Positions 7,862-8,973 of a stretch of 8,973 bases of DNA are shown here, in pieces (position 1 is the stretch's first letter; each line of letters begins with the position of its first letter). The position numbers and the translations under genes were made by a program. The notes under the pieces are model-generated. The model was not told the DNA's origin. It was given only the letters and a program-made list of their open reading frames with translations, and ran no database searches. The stretch lies in contig CAKRTY010000045.1 of assembly GCA_934402125.1 (NCBI GenBank), positions 1 through 8,973 on the forward strand. Direction: 5' to 3'. This DNA comes from an uncultured Anaerosacchariphilus sp. GTDB taxonomy: Bacteria; Bacillota; Clostridia; Lachnospirales; Lachnospiraceae.

Positions 7862-7957
7862 TTTTTCTGCCCGTTATCCGGCGGATATTTCTGCGGCCCG
7901 ATCTGTCCGGCTCGGAGGGGCCTCGCCTGTTTTTCTGCTTCGGGCCGCAGTTATCCG
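7862..7957 (+). repeat. Split direct repeat TTTTTCTGC ... GTTATCCG
   Basis: TTTTTCTGC followed by C and then CGTTATCCG occurs at 7862-7880. The same two blocks recur at 7930-7938 and 7950-7957, separated by 11 bases that form most of the right arm of the large inverted repeat. A third TTTCTGC lies at 7888-7894. This suggests a duplicated element that has diverged. Confidence 0.4.
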
Positions 7958-7958
7958 C
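7881..7958. repeat. Large inverted repeat able to form a long stem-loop
   Basis: CTGCGGCCCGA (7891-7901) is the exact reverse complement of TCGGGCCGCAG (7940-7950), with 38 bases between. The outer arms GCGGAT (7881-7886) and ATCCGC (7953-7958) are also complementary, so 17 pairs can form around a small 4-by-2 internal loop. No T-run follows on either strand, so it is not a standard terminator. It lies outside the likely GH18 transcript and about 300 bp upstream of the mecA promoter. It could be part of an unrecognised RNA, a dispersed repeat or a protein-binding site. Confidence 0.6.
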
Positions 7959-8101
7959 TCCCCAAAAGGAGTTCGTGATATATTATTCCGGAAAAGACCG
8001 CGCCTTCCTCTTTCTGAAACTCTTTTATCTGTCAATCGTGGAAATTGCGTCGACTTGACGCCTGAGAAATACAGTTACCCAGATGGTAAAAGCCCGGCTT
8101 A

Positions 8102-8113
8102 CACAGGCCTGTG
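8102..8113. repeat. Perfect 12-bp palindrome CACAGGCCTGTG
   Basis: A perfect GC-rich palindrome in the non-coding gap. Without a loop it is more likely to act as a DNA site than as an RNA hairpin. It lies 18 bases before the terminator-like hairpin. No known binding protein is implied. Confidence 0.35.
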
Positions 8114-8130
8114 ATAAAATAAAACACTTT

Positions 8131-8158
8131 GCTGCCTCCCTTCCTCCGGGCGGCTTTT
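8131..8158 (+). terminator. Weak terminator-like hairpin
   Basis: GCTGCCT (8131-8137) can pair with GGGCGGC (8148-8154) using two G-U pairs, around a ten-base pyrimidine-rich loop, followed by four T. It works only on the plus strand, since the G-U pairs become mismatches on the other. It could end a short transcript from the gap, but the T-run is short and no promoter for such a transcript is clear. Confidence 0.3.
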
Positions 8159-8209
8159 CCGTATTCATTATAACCTGATTTTTCCGGTCAACGCAAGCTT
8201 TTTGGAAAA

Positions 8210-8228
8210 TTTATGAAATTTTCATAAA
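8210..8228. promoter_or_regulatory. 19-bp AT-rich palindrome upstream of mecA, candidate operator
   Basis: TTTATGAAA and TTTCATAAA form perfect nine-base arms around a single T. The half-site core TTTTCATA recurs at 8239-8246, exactly 20 bp after its copy at 8219-8226, which is about two helical turns. The group ends about 20 bp before the mecA -35, a usual place for an activator or upstream repressor site. AT-rich DNA raises the chance of accidental symmetry, but nine perfect base pairs is notable. Confidence 0.45.
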
Positions 8229-8266
8229 AAAACAACTTTTTTCATATTCAGACGGGAGATTCATTC

Positions 8267-8295
8267 TTGTATATCCCAGAGAATATGTATATAAT
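8267..8295 (+). promoter_or_regulatory. Candidate sigma-A promoter of mecA
   Basis: TTGTAT (8267-8272) and a perfect TATAAT (8290-8295) are 17 bases apart. Initiation near 8302 gives a leader of about 65 bases. The leader contains a five-pair hairpin, ACGGT (8313-8317) with ACCGT (8326-8330). Confidence 0.6.
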
Positions 8296-8333
8296 AGAAG
8301 TGAAACCTTTTTACGGTCATCTGAAACCGTCGG

Positions 8334-8360
8334 ATGATGAAAGTAATAAAAAGGATGTGA
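8334..8360 (+). other. Possible eight-codon leader ORF before mecA
   Basis: ATGATGAAAGTAATAAAAAG begins a frame encoding MMKVIKRM and ending in TGA at 8358-8360, six bases before the mecA ATG, inside its leader. The mecA ribosome site overlaps its end. No strong ribosome site precedes it, so it may be a chance frame. Confidence 0.2.
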
Positions 8361-8366
8361 GGATAT

Positions 8367-8973
8367 ATGAAGCTAGAAAAGATAAACGATAACCAGATAC
8401 GCTGCACCCTGACCAGAGATGACCTGAACAACCGTCAGATCAAGCTCAGTGAGCTGGCCTACGGTACAGAAAAGGCCAAGGAGCTGTTCCGGGATATGAT
8501 GCAGCAGGCAGCCATCGAATTTGGTTTCGAGGCCGACAATATTCCGCTGATGATCGAAGCGATCCCCCTGCCCAACGAATGTATCGTCCTGATCATTACC
8601 AAGGTAGAGGATCCGGAGGAGCTGGATACCCGCTTCGCGAAATTCGCGCCGGGCGGCGACAACGCTTCGGAAGAGGTCAGCGACTTAGGCGATCTCCTGC
8701 CGGAGGGCGCCGACAATGTGTTGGATATATTTAAGAAGCTCATTGATAAAAAGCTCAAAGAGGTTACCACCTCCAGCAAGGAGGAAGAAGCAGAAAAAGC
8801 GGTCTCTCTCGCCTCTGAGATTGACCTGACCCGCCTGTACTCCTTCCCGGATCTGGATACAGTCATTGACGCGGCCCACGTGCTTCAGGGCTTCTACCAG
8901 GGACAGAACTCCCTCTACCGTATGAAGCGTGGCGGCGACTACTGCCTGATTATCCACAAGAGCAGCCATACGC
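8367..8973 (+). CDS. mecA: MecA-type ClpC adaptor protein, 3' end cut by the window
   Basis: 202 codons are visible before the right edge; family members are usually about 220-250 residues, so only the end is missing. The N-terminal domain (about 1-90: MKLEKINDNQIRCTLTRDDL, then ELAYGTEKAKELFRDMMQQA) matches the substrate-binding half of MecA. A variable acidic linker follows (about 95-145, with EEVSDLGD and SSKEEEAEK). The C-terminal half starts at about 155 with RLYSFPDLDTVIDAAHVL and LYRMKRGGDYCLIIHK, the ClpC-binding domain. In Bacillus MecA delivers ComK and other proteins to ClpCP for degradation; in Clostridia the targets are less clear. The ATG at 8367 is chosen because the protein then begins exactly at the conserved N-terminus; GTGAGGA is unusually close (three bases) and AAGGA is 11 bases upstream, so initiation may be moderate. 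It has its own promoter and is divergent from the GH18 gene. Confidence 0.9.
   Translation, partial: MKLEKINDNQIRCTLTRDDLNNRQIKLSELAYGTEKAKELFRDMMQQAAIEFGFEADNIPLMIEAIPLPNECIVLIITKVEDPEELDTRFAKFAPGGDNASEEVSDLGDLLPEGADNVLDIFKKLIDKKLKEVTTSSKEEEAEKAVSLASEIDLTRLYSFPDLDTVIDAAHVLQGFYQGQNSLYRMKRGGDYCLIIHKSSHT

Larger units (their letters stand above)
7787..8366. other. 580-bp non-coding gap between the GH18 gene and mecA
   Basis: I find no credible protein gene here. The longest plus-strand frame entering it (7647-8114) is mostly the complement of the GH18 start and has no family resemblance; a GTG-initiated 27-codon frame at 7975 has AGGAG only three bases away. The gap contains the GH18 promoter, a large inverted repeat (7881-7958), small hairpins (8047-8061 GCGTC/GACGC, 8102-8113), a weak terminator-like hairpin (8131-8158), an AT-rich palindrome (8210-8228) and the mecA promoter. 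I compared it by eye with T-box, TPP, SAM, c-di-GMP, SRP and 6S signatures and recognise none of them. A small RNA is possible but not shown. Confidence 0.6.

Noticed and set aside
7975..8058. GTG-initiated 27-codon frame after AAAAGGAG
   Set aside because: The ribosome site is only three bases from the GTG, the peptide is short and it has no recognisable feature.
8060..8100. CTGAGAAATAC ... GTTACCCAGATGG reminiscent of TPP or c-di-GMP riboswitch pieces
   Set aside because: Only short fragments match; the remaining conserved cores are absent and the stretch is far from any start codon.
7647..8114. 155-codon plus-strand frame across the GH18 start
   Set aside because: Its first half is the complement of the GH18 coding start and promoter, and the rest has no recognisable motif or supporting ribosome site.
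8131..8160. Minus-strand GGAGGAAGGGAGGCAGC resembling the SRP RNA core GGAAGGAAGCAGC
   Set aside because: Spacing and key bases differ, and the flanking arms of SRP domain IV are not present.
8459..8969. Minus-strand frames of 135 and 94 codons inside mecA
   Set aside because: The plus-strand frame clearly encodes MecA; these are low-complexity shadows.

Overview
The window looks like the chromosome of a Clostridia-type Firmicute, most likely a moderately GC-rich Lachnospiraceae member. The inference rests on strong AGGAGG-type ribosome binding sites, sigma-A-like promoters, a MecA adaptor, tandem YhgE/Pip membrane proteins with a TetR regulator, and a membrane-anchored family-18 glycosidase of the kind linked to spores and cell wall in this group. 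I see no insertion sequence, phage gene, CRISPR array, tRNA or rRNA.

Layout. Positions 1-260 (minus) hold the 5' part of an N-acetylmuramoyl-L-alanine amidase gene that runs off the left edge; it is missed if only complete ORFs are considered. Positions 328-5192 (minus) hold two paralogous YhgE/Pip genes that overlap by an ATGA and are probably translationally coupled; the amidase lies downstream on the same strand with no clear terminator between. A 160-bp AT-rich divergent region (5193-5352) carries back-to-back promoters whose -10 boxes overlap, plus a candidate operator. It separates the yhgE pair from a TetR-family regulator (5353-5922, plus). A strong two-way terminator (5932-5977) closes tetR and the convergent glycosidase gene (5999-7786, minus). 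A 580-bp non-coding gap follows, containing the glycosidase promoter, a large inverted repeat, a GC palindrome, a weak terminator-like hairpin, an AT-rich 19-bp palindrome and the mecA promoter. The window ends inside mecA (8367-8973, plus).

How the genes fit together. The TetR protein most likely controls the divergent yhgE pair and itself, so 328-5922 reads as a self-contained regulated module encoding two large envelope proteins, each with a long extracellular coiled-coil region between an N-terminal helix and a C-terminal membrane block. Such proteins are related to Lactococcus Pip (phage infection protein), B. subtilis YhgE and the type VII secretion component EsaA; the substrate or signal here is unknown. 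The two flanking wall enzymes (amidase and GH18) act on peptidoglycan, but only the amidase could share a transcript with the yhgE pair. MecA is an independent housekeeping ClpC adaptor.

Most of the window is ordinary family-level content. The least explained parts are the structured gap between the glycosidase and mecA, and the unequal yhgE pair, whose promoter-proximal member has an extra C-terminal two-helix module.
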